Source: Asterias amurensis (lineage: Eukaryota > Echinodermata > Asteroidea > Forcipulatida > Asteriidae). From it: DNA of 64,000 nucleotides. Positions 12,037 to 24,121 of the stretch are shown here, in pieces; positions within the stretch are counted from its first letter, which is position 1, and every line of letters starts with the position of its first letter. The stretch lies in NCBI RefSeq assembly GCF_032118995.1, contig NC_092650.1:2852001-2916000 (forward strand). Direction: 5' to 3'. A program made the position numbers and the translations under genes. Under the pieces are notes generated by a model. The model searched no databases. It saw only the letters and a program-made list of their open reading frames with translations, and was not told the DNA's origin.

Positions 12037-12540
12037 GGGGTGGATTTCACAGAGAGTTAATGGAACACGTTGCCTTGGATCGGTCGAGTTGGTCTTTAAA
12101 AAGTAGAATAGTACAATGATCCACACAAATTTTCCTCGAAAAAAGGGTGGTTTACTTTTACTTTGCGAACTAACACGGTCGGCCATTTATACTTTGCGAA
12201 CTAACACGGTCGACCATTTATGGGAGTCAAAAATTTGACTCCCATAAAATAATGGCCGACCGTAGTCGACGAGGTTAAAGGAAAACCACGCAATTTCGAG
12301 TGATACTTGTGTGGATTATTATATTCTACTTTAAAAATATCTTTCTAATCATTATGCATTGTATAACAAACGGTTACAAACGCTTTTCAAAGACCAGCTC
12401 GACCGATCCAAGGCAACGTGTTCCTTTAAGACTATATTCTTATCTCAAACCAGAACGAGTTACTCTTCCTATTAGGTCTAGCCTTAAGTTGTTAATATCT
12501 CTTGGGAGTAGTCTATAGTCCTAACTCTGAAATCGACCCC
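12037..12540. mobile_element. Old family E copy split by family D
   Basis: 12037-12060 (GGGGTGGATTTCACAGAG) and 12426-12540 (ending AATCGACCCC) are two halves of a family E-like element separated by a family D insertion with TTAA on both sides. Confidence 0.55.
12057..12429. mobile_element. Family D foldback MITE
   Basis: Long mirrored arms: GGAACACGTTGCCTTGGATC at left and GATCCAAGGCAACGTGTTCC at right; centre GGAGTCAAAAATTTGACTCC; TTAA flanks. Confidence 0.8.
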
Positions 12541-12744
12541 TGGACTGAAGTCACCATAAGAACTTCCACAGAATGTTGTTGTGGGTTCGACTCCCACCTG
12601 ATCCATCAAACGTGTTTTATATTTGCTGCAGAAAACCAAGTAATATTATGTGTGATAGTTTTATGTATCACTTGGGATCCCCAATGTTTCAGCATTTCAT
12701 TTCCTGATTAATGCATATGTACCACTGAAGTAATGGAGTTCTTT

Positions 12745-12910
12745 GTTTCCCTTTTCGAACCCTCGGCTTTGGATTCGGCTTCTGGCTCCGTTCTCTCGTC
12801 TGCAGCTCTGATCACCTACACACAAAGCAGGCGCAGTTTGTCAAAACAACCGCGGGGCCAAGCTAGCCTCAGCCGAATCTGGAGCCGAAGCCGTGGTTTC
12901 GACAATGCCG
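12745..12910. mobile_element. Family K palindrome
   Basis: TTTTCGAACCCTCGGCTTTG at left mirrors GAAGCCGTGGTTTCGA at right. Confidence 0.55.
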
Positions 12911-13898
12911 TGGCCCCAATGCCAAAGTCGAACTGACATTTCCTGCTACTGGATATGGTAATATAATAAAGTGGGGTGGTTGATAGGGGAAGTCTTTTAT
13001 TCTACGCCTTGACATGTAATCAGCAGTTCTGGAAGTCTCTTTCTAGAGCGAAACACAAACTCTAACTGATGTGTGAACAACAGTGCTTTGAGTGTCATTT
13101 AATGGTCGCATAGTGTTGAGTTGTTTAGGGTCTTATGGGATGGAATGTGATGTCCAGCGAGTTGTTAACACGTCCCAATTAGTGGTTGAAATACTTCCAA
13201 ATAACACCAGAAAAGAGTTATTATACAATACGCATTACTCCTTTGTGATTTGAACTTCGACGGGCATTCCATCCGCTGAAAATGCATTGTATGTGCAACC
13301 AGTGAGGAAATGGTGCAACCGCCACGCAACAAGTTGTTTAAAAAAAATCATTAGAAAATCAATCATGTAAATGGGTTCGGTATGCTTGTAGGTAATTACC
13401 ATGACTACGGTAGCTTGCATCAGTAGGATATAACGTTATTTTTTATTCCTAAAAAAAAATGTCTTCTAAAAAAGACATTCTGTGTTGAGAATGACGGGTT
13501 TGTGTATGATAAACCAGGGTACCCTTTTATGCCCACACTTTATGCAAACAAAAAATGCTTTGGATTTTATTGGAATATTGAATCTTTTAGCATAACAATG
13601 GAGAAGACGGGCGATGTTCTGAGCATTATGTAATCGTTTCTTAAGGAGTTTGTCTTTCTGCTTCTGCTGAGAGCATACCAGCTATGTGGTCAGCATCTGG
13701 CTTCATCGATTAAAGTAAGTTTGTTTGATGAAAGACGGTTGACTCAAGACAAATATCCTTGCACGGGATTGCGCTGCGTATTATGTCGTCCAGTACGTGC
13801 GACACGAGGGTGTAAGAAATAGAATAAGATGGCGACTTCCACTCCTTCTTGAGTCTGGTATAAGAAAACCTTGTTTAAGGATATTTGATAAGATCACA
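12911..13898. other. Spacer without recognised gene
   Basis: AT-rich; short frames only, a family L fragment at 13013-13060; nothing else recognised. Confidence 0.35.
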
Positions 13899-13945
13899 AT
13901 GGAGCCAATTCACGCCTTCACCAGTGAGCAGATACTTAACAATAG
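13899..13945 (+). other. Possible lone first coding exon
   Basis: An ATG opens the frame MEPIHAFTSEQILNN and runs into a good donor (AG followed by gtaagc at 13946). It sits in the spacer between TBX20 and the galactosyltransferase. No partner exon in the right phase was recognised before 16264, whose exon has its own start. It could be an alternative upstream exon, the start of an unrecognised gene, or chance. Confidence 0.2.
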
Positions 13946-14104
13946 GTAAGCTTAATAATCTGAAATGATCGGTTGTATCTTGTGTAATGAGCAATATTAG
14001 TAGACATTAATTGAATGTTCAAAAGTTGTAATGTCCGAGAGTGAAAAATAAACAAGAATCAATAAACCATTTCTGGTATTTTGCTGGCTGTACTCCAAGT
14101 TGTT

Positions 14105-14335
14105 TTGAGGGCTTTTCACACGAGAGCAATTTAGCAAGGGCCTCTTGCTAAATTGTAGCATGGTTATAAATTGTTTACAAAAAGTACCTTGTGGACAAAA
14201 CAACATTTGCTGCTCAAGCTCTCTTATGAAATCTTGTCGAACATTGCTACATTTTGAAACCATGCTAAAATTAACCAGTGGACCCCGTTTAAACTGCTGT
14301 CGTGTGTGAATAGCATTTTATACGTTGGTTTATTT
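14105..14335. mobile_element. Probable MITE with TTCACAC ends
   Basis: Starts CTTTTCACACGAGAGCAA and ends GTCGTGTGTGAATAGC, weak inverted ends. Confidence 0.35.
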
Positions 14336-14471
14336 TTGTTTATTTTGGTTTTTTTTCGTTTGCGATAACACTATGTTTACTTTGCTGTCTACATTTCTAC
14401 CGATGTCCACAAATCTTCATATAAGTGCCCCCTTAAACAGTTTGTCGCTGCCGTTACTACCTTTGTAGGAA

Positions 14472-14783
14472 AAAAAATATTTTCACACTGCAAAAAAAAA
14501 CTCCCGGAAATTTCCCGGGAAATAACTTATCCCCGTGAAAAGGTGGTGGCGCCATACGGAAAGTTATCAATTAACCCCGCTCAGGGGTAGGGTCAAGAGA
14601 GTCAACCCCGGGGTAAAACGTTTTTGTTTTGTTTTTTTCCCGTGAGACGACCGTGCATACTCCCTGGAACCGGTAGTGACCAAAGTAGGATAGTGAGAAC
14701 GGTGACTGTGGGTGGCGGGGGTTAAAAACTTCCGGAAAATTCCCGGGAGTTTATTTCCCGGGAAATGGCTCTGTAGTGTGAAA
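14472..14783. mobile_element. MITE with TTTCACACT ends and CCCGGGAAAT arms
   Basis: Ends TTTTCACACTGCA and TGTAGTGTGAAAGG mirror each other; the arms carry CCCGGAAATTTCCCGGGAA and a mirrored copy; includes GGTGGTGGCGCCATACGG, also seen at 31415-31536. Confidence 0.5.
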
Positions 14784-14789
14784 GGAGCT

Positions 14790-16263
14790 CTATAGTCTAT
14801 CTAATTTCGTTCGCTTTGTCACAGACGGTCGGTAACACTTTAATTGCCAAACACTATGCATACTTTTTCGTTCTTGCAACATTATCGAGTACCATGTCAG
14901 TTTGCTCAGTACACTTTCGTCATTTTTTTATGTCACAGAAACAGTTTAATGTTTATTGAGCTACTTTTGTGACGTCACTCTATTTATGAAAGTGTGTACA
15001 TAATTTTTACGAATCTACACTTAACTAAATATTTGTAACGAGTCTACACCTTAGGTTCGTTCAAACATAAATTGACAGTTATTATTTCAGTAAAATAAAA
15101 AATCCCACGTAATTTATTTACTTTGTAAACTGATCGACACATTCGATATTGTTGTAAAACAAAATAAAATTTACTAACAAATTTTGCAACATAGAAATAT
15201 TTCCAAACGTCGTCTAAAAAAGTTTGGGGAAATAGTTTAAGTCAGAGAATGTACTCGAAGTGTAGATTCGTGACCACAATCTACTCGCCTTCAACTCGTA
15301 TACTTCTATCCACGAATCTACATTTTCTCGTCCTTTCTCGTTCATAATAAACAGGGTGTCCCCACCCCACTTACAAAAGAGGTCACTTCAAGTGCATTGT
15401 TATCCAAGCTCTGCATTCAATCAAACTACCGAATACCGATATGTCATATTGATATTTAGATCTAAAAAAAGGTAAATAGTAGTCACAAAAGTCTGATTTA
15501 CGCATAATGGTTTCTATCAACAATGAATCTTTTGTTAATATTGAGAACTCGGGGGTGTGTTTCGACAATTCTTTTCAGAAACAAATTCTGACGTATAATT
15601 CACTGACCCGAAACGACTTTATATAAAGGTACACGAAAACTGGTCTGTGTCCCCCCCCCCCCGGCCCATTTCATCATTAATTAAAAACACATCTCTTGAA
15701 AACGATGTTCTTAAAGTATGAAAACTTTAATGTATTTTCCCACAAAGGAACTTAAGTCTATATAATTTGATAGGCCTATACATTATGGGACTCAAAGTTT
15801 TGGCATTTTAAACGTAATTTCTAACCTTTTCGCCAGTTTTTAAAATCGGCATTTTTTTTGTTTTCAAATATACTCATGAACCAACAACTTCATCATAGCC
15901 TGTTTGGTGAACACCATAAAAGACTTTAAAAAAAAAATACAGACAGATTTACCCCCACGCCAAACAGTTTAATAGTGTCCCCTCCCCCCCCCCCTACTTC
16001 AAAATGGTTTATTATTGTTTGGTTTGAACAGCCACGTCACAACCATAATCAAAACGGGTGCAACTGAACTTGTGAAAATACAGCACAAAAGATCCAAACT
16101 GCATGCATGCATGCACAATCACACCCATACACAGAATGCAACGACACCTGTATTTAGTTCAGTTAGAACCAGTGGCACATTTTACATCTCTGCACTTCAT
16201 ACATGAATATTTCAATTTTTAATCGACTGAGTATGTCGCAGGCAATTTTATTTTCCGATCAAA
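14790..16263. other. Spacer upstream of galactosyltransferase
   Basis: AT-rich, homopolymer runs (C at 15650 and 15983). No gene, promoter motif or repeat family was recognised with confidence. Confidence 0.35.
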
Positions 16264-19200
16264 ATGGCCAAATCGTCCCAACGTTTCTCCCTTAGGCCAC
16301 CCAGAGAAAACGGGCCGTCGTCTAAGCAGTTTTTCCCCACGATTGGTGTCTGGCTCGAACGCTACGTCAAAAGACTCCGTCGGAAAGCCGTTCTTGGGCT
16401 CCTCTATACATTGGTGGGATTCTCATTGGTTTCAACTATCTCGTTTTGGACTTTTATAAGTCAGAGTGATAATTCGATAAGTGGTAAGTTTAGATTCTTT
16501 TTGTTTAACCGCTGTTACATTGTAAAGTAGTGTCAAACTGTTTGGACTATTTAAACTTGTGTAAGAAAATAAAATTAAAATGGATATACGCAAAGTAGAC
16601 TCAAACTGACTATGTAATCTCATAGTTTCATTTCTGCTATTTCTTTCAACAATCTCCCTTGCAAAACCAAACGAAATCACTGCGCTAAAACCGTGTGCGA
16701 TTTTTTATATTTTTTTTATGCAAGTCGCCCAAAACAAGGCTAAAAGCCACTCTAGGTAAAGGGCTACAAAAAAGAAAACATCTATGTTCAAAAGAAGAAA
16801 AAGTGATGTGTATTATAACACTCTCTTAATGTAAAAGAGTGAAAACCACTCGTTTTGTCCGCCATACCACTCTCGCAAAGAGCCATACGACGGACAACTC
16901 TTTCAAAAGTTAAAGACGGGTACTTTCAACTCGATTTAGAGTGAAGTTTGTTCCAATTTCACTTACAAAGAGTAACACAGATTCACTCTCACTCCCAAAA
17001 GATAAAAACTGACACATCTCGGACAAGAGAGTGAAATGTTCACTCATACATTGGAATAATATAATGTACTTTTCGTGATAAACAGTTTACATTAGCAGCT
17101 GAAGTACAAGCCAAATCCACTGCACTGTACCCAATGGTGGGTGTCGTGGCCGAGCGGGTAAGATCACCGAACTCAAACTCTGGTGTATTTTGATCAGCAG
17201 AGTGTGGGTTCGAGTCCTGGTTGTGAAACCTGTGTCCTTAAAGCAAGACATTAACCAGTGATTCGTCCTTCGGATGGGACGTAAAGCTGTAGGTCTCGTG
17301 TGTTGTTATAAAAACTATCAACGCACGTAAACGCACGTAATATTGATGTATTTTTGTGTTCTTGATAAACAGTGGATACTCGAGCAGCTGAAGTACAAGG
17401 AAAACCTTTCTCTAACTTCACTTTCTCCAATGGTGAAAGGCGTGCTTTGCAGTGGCGTGACGTCATCGGACATCTGAATGTGGAAGAGTTATTTGTAGTA
17501 AACCCGGCTAACAAGAGAGATAGTGAGAACGGCTCTGCACGCAAGTTGGAATCGCCCCCAAAAGTAACCAGCACAGGTGATAACACTTTTATAAAAGTTA
17601 CTCATTAAAGTCAGTGGACACTATTGGTAATTCCTCAAAATAATTATTAGCGTGGAGCCTTATTTGGTTACGAGTAATGGGGAGAGGTTGATAGTATAAA
17701 ACATTGTGAGAAACGGCTCCCTCTGAAGTAACATGTTTGTAAGAAAGAAGTAATTTTCCACGAATTTGATTTCGAGCCCTCAAATTTAGAATTTGAGGTC
17801 TCGAAATCAAGCATCTGAAAGCACACAACTTCGTGGGACGGGGTTGCTTTTTCTTTTTATTATTTCGCAACTTCGACGACCGATTGAGCTCAAATTTTCA
17901 CAGGTTTGTTATACACAAAGTGAGAAGACTGGTCTTTGACAGTATTACCATTAGTGTCCAGCGTCTTTAAGTGCATGTTTGTTAAAGGTTTTTATCTGTA
18001 CCGTGTGTCTCAAAAACAACTGTACACTCTTGAAATGGCTGACGAATGAAAAAAGTATATCATTCTGGGGGAAAAGGTGTATATGTAGCTTATGGATTAA
18101 ACTTTCATATGACACCAAAAAGTCTGAAAATAATTCATGCTTGGGTGAGCAGTGTCACTGAAGAATAAGTAGCTGACATCTTGGAGTGAATTTTGTAAGC
18201 TCCAAATGACTTTCATCTCACAAATTGGAAGGTTAATTACTGCGCAGGCTAATTTTCATACCCTTTACAAAAGTGAGCAGTGCTCACCCAATCATTAATT
18301 ATTTTCGGAGTTGTTGGTGTCATGTATGAAAGTTGAGTCCGTAACCTATCCATACATCTAAACCTTTTCCCCCACAGAATCATTTATTTTTTATTCGGCA
18401 GCCGTTTCAAAAGTGTATTTTGAAACACCATGTTGATTATAATAATATTTTTTAAACTTTGACTGTTCAGAATCCATTTTATCTTGTAAAATGATAACAC
18501 TTCCCATTTTTAATATAAACGTTTACTTTTTCTAAACTCAGCTACATTATTTAATTTTGTTTTCTTCAGAAAAAGCCAGAACACTTTTCTTCAAGAACAT
18601 TCCGCTACCAGTCGTTTGTCCTGAATTAGTCATCCCTAGCCTAAGTAAGTTTCAACAACCTTGTTTTAATATTCTCGCTCACCATGTTATGAAGTTTTAT
18701 TTCCTGATTATTGCAACCAAGCAGTGTCACTTTAATCTGATCATTCTTGATGGTATCACTTATTTATCTCGTCTTTAATGGTGGGCTTTCGGAACGCTGG
18801 GTGGCAGCAGACATACCAGGTAAATCCATTGTTTTCAGTAAACATGCACATGCTCAGAAGTAGTAAACAATAGACCTTATCGCAAATACCAATGCGCAAG
18901 CGCAGACTGTTGAATGAGGTGCATTGTGGGATAGATACGCATCAAATTTTGCTACCAGCTAGACCACAATGCACCTAATTCCAAGCTTTACGCGCGCGCC
19001 CCGGTATTTGCGAAAAGGTCTATGGAAATTTATCTGATATAGTCTGCTGCCACCCAGCGTTCCAAAGTCTCCCATTCGGTGTTTTCGGACCTCGGGGGTG
19101 CATAGTCTGAACATCTGAAGTCACAATTCGAGATTCGTATACTTGCGGATAAAGACAGGGGCCCAGTCTAGGGGTACACCTCACTAAGTAAACTCCCATA

Positions 19201-22200
19201 GCTTACAGTGAGAAATGCTAAATATAAAACAAAAATACACGAAAAAATACTTAGAAGTCTCACAGCTTTTTACAGTAAAGGGAAATTGACTGTATATACT
19301 CGGTACTTCACAAGCTCTGTGAATAAATTCACAGGCATTTTACCCGGGTTGGATACGAACCCACGACCCTTGCAATTCTAGAGCAGTGTCATACCAACTA
19401 GACCACCGAGATTGCCCGGTAGTATCACGAGGTCGAATCCCACCCGAGTAATATGCCACACATCGGTGTACACGGGTAAAACCAAAATTAATATTCTTTA
19501 TCCCTGATACTATTTTTTTTTCTTCTCAAATAGTTGAGAAGAAAGCTCTCAATCTTGAAGACACGCGCATGAATGAGTCTGAAAAATATGTTTTTGGCGA
19601 TCAAGTAAATCGGTCAAAGGAATTCACCGCAGAGGGAAACCGTCAATTATATAAAATGTACAACTTGACCGAAGTCAGGACACCTATCATGGACAGCATG
19701 TCTCAACTAGCAGTGAAGGTTGGGAACTATTCCTGGTTTCCAGGAGGCCATTGGAAGCCAAATAATTGCCTACCAAGATGGAAGGTATGACGTCATTGTA
19801 CTTTACAGAGGACACCTTAAAGACAGTGAACACTATTGGTAATTGTCAAAGACAAGTCTTCTCACTTGGTGTATCTCAACATTATGCACAAAATAACAAA
19901 CCTGTGAAGATTTGAGCTCAATCGGTCATCGAACTTGCGAGATAATAATGAAAGAAAAAGCACCCTTGTCACACGAAGTTGTCATTACTCGTTACCAAGT
20001 AAGGTTTTATGCTATAATTATTTTGAATAATTACCAATAGTGTCCACTGCCGTTAACTAAATCTAATTTAAAAAAAACTGTGTCTCGGTAATTAATTTGA
20101 ACTTCAAATATATCTTCAATAATTATTTGTGTGAATGATATTCATTTTTCAGGTTGCAATCGTTATTCCATTCAGGGATCGCTCCTACCATCTTCCAATA
20201 GTCCTCAAGTATTTGACACCCATGCTACGTCGACAACTTCTGGAGTTTGCTTTTTACGTTGTTGAACAGGTACAAAATGAAATCTTATTATTATAGTGGT
20301 ACATGTTTGTAATTTGTTTGCCATTATACACTTTTGGTAAACAGTATTGTCCTAGTCCCACACTTCGTGTATCACAACTTATATATAAAATAACAAACCT
20401 GTGAAAATTTAGGCTCAATCGGTCATCGGAGTCGGGAGAAAATAACGGGAACAATTTGTTCAAGTTTCTTCAATGTACAAAGCTACACAAACTACTGGTA
20501 AAACCAACTACTTATAGAACGATACTAAGAGAGAAATGGCAAATTGCAAAAACGGGAAGTTTGATGATTATGCAAGGCATTTAGTTGGTACAGAGCAATA
20601 CAAAAGGCTCCCATTTGGTATTGAACTTAATATTCTTAACAAAGATGATATTCTTAACAAAGATCATTTTTTCCATTACAAAATAATGATTTATTTCCTT
20701 TTTGATCAGAACAAACGAGGCCTTTCTGTCATTCATCTTCATCCGATAAAAATATGTTGGTAATTAAAATTATCAACATATAACCTCACTTGGTAACAAG
20801 TAATGGGGATTATTGTTGTTTGTATGATACCAGTACATCTTGCTTTGATTTCGAATGACGCAATTTCAAATCTCATACTGATCAACTTTTATACCTCTCT
20901 GTTCTTACTCATCAGAATAATTCCTTAGCATTCAACCGTGCTATGCTGATGAATGTTGGCTTTTTGGAATCTTTGAACTTCTCCAAGTGGGATTGTTTTA
21001 TATTTCACGATGTGGATCATGTACCTCTGAGTGATTTAAACTACTATGGATGTAGTGGGATGCCTCGTCATTTTCTCAGTGGTGCAGATCGATGGAAATA
21101 TAAGTAAGTTTTTGAATACAATAATTTGTCTCCAAGAAATTTGTTTTTTGTTCTCTTTTTTTCTATTTTTTTGTATGCAAGTTAGTCGCCTGACACACAA
21201 AGTCTGAAGGCACCTTCAAGGTGTTAGCTACACTTTTTTCAGTGGCCATGTCCACCTGCTCCTGTGGCTGAAACGGGTTTACCCCCCTTACCCCTGGATG
21301 TATCATCCATCAAAAGCCTGGCTGGTAGAGCAGAAAGCACTAACCTGCCTCCCCACTTTTACGAAGCAATCATGGTTAAGTGTCTTGCTTAAAGGGCAAT
21401 GGAAACTATTGGTAATTACTCAAAATAATTATTTGCATAAAACCTTACTTGGTACCGAGTAATGGGGAGAGGTTGATAGTGTAAAACATTGTGAGAAACA
21501 GCTCCCTCTGAAGTAACGTTAGTTTTCAAAAATGAAGTAACTTTCCACGAATTTGATTTCGAGACCTCAGAATTAGATTTTGAAGTATCGAAATCAAGCA
21601 TCTGAAAGCACACAACTTCGTGTGACAAGGGTGGTTTTTCTTTCAATATTATCTCGCAACTTTGACGACCAATTGAGCTCAAAGTTCACAGGTTTGTTAT
21701 TTTATATGCATTATGTTGAAAAAAATGAGAAGAATGGTCGTTGACAATTACCAATAGTGTCCAGTGTCTTCAAAACAAACTTCATAACAATAATTAAAAC
21801 ACAGATTACTTTCCGATACCTTTCAGGTTACCGTATCGAGATTTCTTTGGCGCAGTTACCGGTTTCACGACGGGTAATATCCTGACCATAAACGGGTTCC
21901 CAAATGTGTACTGGGGCTGGGGTGGTGAAGATGACGAAATTTGGAAACGAGTCAAAGAGGCTGGACTTCCTGTGTCACGTCCCCAGGGGCCAAATGGTTT
22001 TTATAACGTCATTAAACACCATCATAAAAGTGCACCTGTCATGAAAGAAAGGTTTGTGTTTCATCTATAATTATTAATAATATTTTTGCTTTAGTCCGTG
22101 GAACGGATAATTGTCAACATTTTTCATGGAAGTATGGAAATAAATGTGTATTTGAATTGAATGTTTGCTAATGAGATAATAAACTGGTAAACAAATCTTT

Positions 22201-23526
22201 GCCACTGCACTAGTGGCTTCTTGAATTTATTTTCAAAATTACTTTAAAAATTGTGGGGGGGGGGGGGTCTTCATAAAATATTTATGGGAGAGCAAAGTAC
22301 AAATTGGGTGCACAAAGGCCAACGGGAGAAGGGATAGAGTTTTCTATCCTTTTTTCTTATCCCTTTGCTCAAACCCAGCCAAAACGTGGAAGGGATATAT
22401 GCTCTCTTGTTTAATATATCTTTCGCTGCTCAAACCAAGCGAAAAAGAGGAGGGATATATTATTTTGTTGTGACTTGAAACTCAAACATAACGATATTTT
22501 GCTAACAAATAAGTGGAATTAATCCATTCTTAAAATATTAGCCGAAAACAAATTTGACTGATTCGTATTAAAGGATTTGGGTACCTTTTCAAAATGTCCT
22601 AAGATTTACATTAAACTTACAGGGTTTGAAGATAATGATAGTGGAAAGCTTCCCTTCAAATATTACTTACTGAGGTGCTTTAGTTTTTGAGAAATGAGTA
22701 AAACAATGTCATGGAAAAACGTTTGTAAATGATTAAAATAATTTTCGTCTCATGAGACGAAAATTATTTTCATGACATTGTTTTACTAATTTCCCCAAAA
22801 CTACAGCACCTCAGCACGTAATATTTTCAGGGAAGCTTTCTACTGTCATTATATTCAAACTGTGTAAGTTTAGTGTAAATCTGTGGACATTGTGTTTTTT
22901 GTCCTACAAAAAATACATAGACCCTTTAAATATATGGAGAGCATGTTTTTCCCGTAGAAACCATAGTAAAAGAATGTGTTGCTTTAAAAGTCCTGTTTCA
23001 ATAGCAGTTTTCGGACTATAGATGAAAATTTTTAGCCTTGTAAATTTAAAAAAATTGAGAAAAAAATGCAGTTTAAAATGAACCCGTTTAACACTAAACA
23101 TGGGTATTTATGGCGCCTTGGGGAGTCTCAAAGCGCTTTACAGTATTAAAAAAAAATCAAAAGAAAGAACAATGCAAACAATCGCTTTAACTTTATTCAT
23201 TTAAATTGACATTTTTTGTAAAACAATATTATGAATTCCAAATTGTCTGCTGCCTCATGGATACTTATTTAACCCGGTTTTTTTTCTCCCGCCAAATTGT
23301 TTCCACACAGAATGAAACTCTTAAGCAGCTTTAAGCAGCGTCACAAGACGGATGGTCTGACGAATATCAGATATGATAAACCTCACGTCGAGTTCCATCC
23401 ACTCTACACAAACATCACAGTAGACATTCAGAGGGTTAAACAACCACCACCACCACCACAACAACAACAACAACAACAACCACAACAACCACAACAACCA
23501 CAACAACCACAACAACCACAACAACC

Positions 23527-23616
<90 letters not shown>

Positions 23617-24121
23617 TCAGCAACATCAAAAACAAAAACAACATCAAAAACAAAAACAACAACCCCCACCCCGTGGAGCAAAGGAGCAAGTGAAGGGTGA
23701 CCAAGTTCAACCCAATAGCAAGCTGAAGGAGAAGAAGGAAAAATCACAGCCCAGTGACCAGTCTCGTGACAGGCTCGAAAACGCCAAGAAAGCTGCTCAA
23801 CTTAAGATGGTTGAAAAGATTTTAGCTGAGAATAAACTTAGAGGAAAAGCTCAACCAGTGCAGCTGGCATCAAATCAGAAAGACGAAAAAGCACAGCCCA
23901 ACAGTGACAAGCTGCATGAGGAAGCTTTTGAACTTATACAGGGTTTATCTGAGAAAAAAGCTAAAGCTCCACCAGCGCAGCCTGAATCACATCAGAAAGA
24001 GCCTGCTGACAAACCGAATGACGCTTTGAAGAAAAAGGCTGAGTTTGGTAAAGTGATTGACAAGAGTTTAGCTAAAAATGAAACAAAACCTCAACTTGCT
24101 GCCTCAGGAAAAAAAACATGA
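16264..24121 (+). CDS. Beta-1,4-galactosyltransferase with polyglutamine C-terminal tail
   Basis: Golgi type II membrane enzyme (GT7 family) that transfers galactose from UDP-Gal to N-acetylglucosamine-type acceptors. Exons: 16264-16483, 17373-17576, 18570-18644, 19534-19784, 20153-20269, 20916-21103, 21827-22051, 23311-24121; phases agree and give 696 residues, against roughly 350-400 for typical members. Signal anchor at residues about 42-65 after a basic stretch; then a long stem with several N-glycosylation sequons. Catalytic features: NNCLPRWK (243-250), FRDR (257-260), metal-binding DVD (321-323), WGWGGEDDE (381-389) and the late His (416). The domain ends with HVEFHPLYTNITVDI. After it the reading frame continues without a stop through five Pro, about 68 mostly Gln residues (477-544) and a Lys/Glu/Gln-rich tail. 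The ATG at 16264 is chosen because the membrane anchor follows directly. Exact donor specificity versus other B4GALT paralogues was not resolved. Confidence 0.9.
17055..17140 (+). pseudogene. Decayed duplicate of galactosyltransferase exon 2 boundary
   Basis: Direct repeat of 17338-17437. It carries the intron end TGATAAACAG and then AGCAGCTGAAGTACAAG, the start of exon 2. It has lost two bases near the junction and diverges downstream, so it cannot encode the same protein segment. A SINE lies between the two copies. Confidence 0.55.
17141..17337 (+). mobile_element. tRNA-derived SINE, partial copy
   Basis: Starts with a tRNA-like head (GTGGCCGAGCGGGTAAGA as A box, GTGGGTTCGAGTCC as B box) and continues into the family body with CTTAAAGCAAGACATTAACC; the distal part is missing compared with the copy at 36288. 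It lies in galactosyltransferase intron 1 between two direct repeats of the exon 2 boundary. Confidence 0.7.
17605..17970 (+). mobile_element. Family A MITE
   Basis: TTAA on both sides; central palindrome GAGCCCTCAAATTTAGAAT to GAGGTCTCGAAATC present. Galactosyltransferase intron 2. Confidence 0.8.
17985..18440. mobile_element. Family O foldback element
   Basis: Two arms of about 150 bp mirror each other imperfectly (TTGAAATGGCTGACGAATGA versus TTATTCGGCAGCCGTTTCAA; GGTGAGCAGTGTCAC versus AGTGAGCAGTGCTCACC). In galactosyltransferase intron 2. Confidence 0.5.
18777..19077. mobile_element. Family G element interrupted by family I
   Basis: Outer arms (GGGTGGCAGCAGACATACCA and its mirror, ending TCCAAAGTCTCCCATT) match copies at 43479 and 60938; an inner element lies between. 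Confidence 0.65.
18869..19022. mobile_element. Family I MITE inside family G
   Basis: Inverted ends TAGACCTTATCGCAAATACC and GGTATTTGCGAAAAGGTCTA; inner TGCATTGTGG and CCACAATGCACC also mirror. Confidence 0.65.
19300..19512 (-). repeat. Family N element with tRNA-like promoter boxes
   Basis: On the minus strand GGTGGTCTAGTTGGTATGAC and GGGTTCGTATCC resemble tRNA A and B boxes; the right end matches the family N copy at 4348. It lies in galactosyltransferase intron 3. Confidence 0.45.
19817..20056 (-). mobile_element. Family A MITE, internally deleted
   Basis: TTAA on both sides but only about 240 bp long; the centre is missing. Confidence 0.75.
20330..20468 (-). mobile_element. Family A relative, fragment
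   Basis: Shares AAATAACAAACCTGTGAAAA and TCAATCGGTCATCGGAGTCG with a similar fragment at 40545; tips unclear. Confidence 0.5.
21162..21388 (-). repeat. Family M repeat fragment
   Basis: Related pieces at 10971 and 16707; its right end TGGTTAAGTGTCTTGCTTAA is the reverse of a block in the tRNA-derived SINE body. Confidence 0.4.
21389..21770 (+). mobile_element. Family A MITE
   Basis: Left TTAA intact, right flank changed; central palindrome complete. Confidence 0.8.
22568..22928. mobile_element. Family C foldback MITE
   Basis: TTAA flanks, ends AGGATTTGGGTACC and ACCCT; inner junction TCGTCTCATGAGACGA. In galactosyltransferase intron 7. Confidence 0.75.
23446..23662 (+). repeat. (CAA)n/(CCA)n coding microsatellite
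   Basis: Triplet run, mostly CAA, inside the last galactosyltransferase exon. It includes six spaced CCA codons giving a QQP periodicity, and encodes the Pro and Gln stretch. Confidence 0.95.

Noticed and set aside
17141-17240. tRNA gene call on the SINE head, also at 36295 and 51056
   Set aside because: The bodies, tails and truncation patterns are those of SINEs; not tRNA genes.
23321-23747. Two minus-strand frames rich in Leu or Val opposite the CAA run
   Set aside because: They are the complement of the CAA repeat in other frames; no independent signal.
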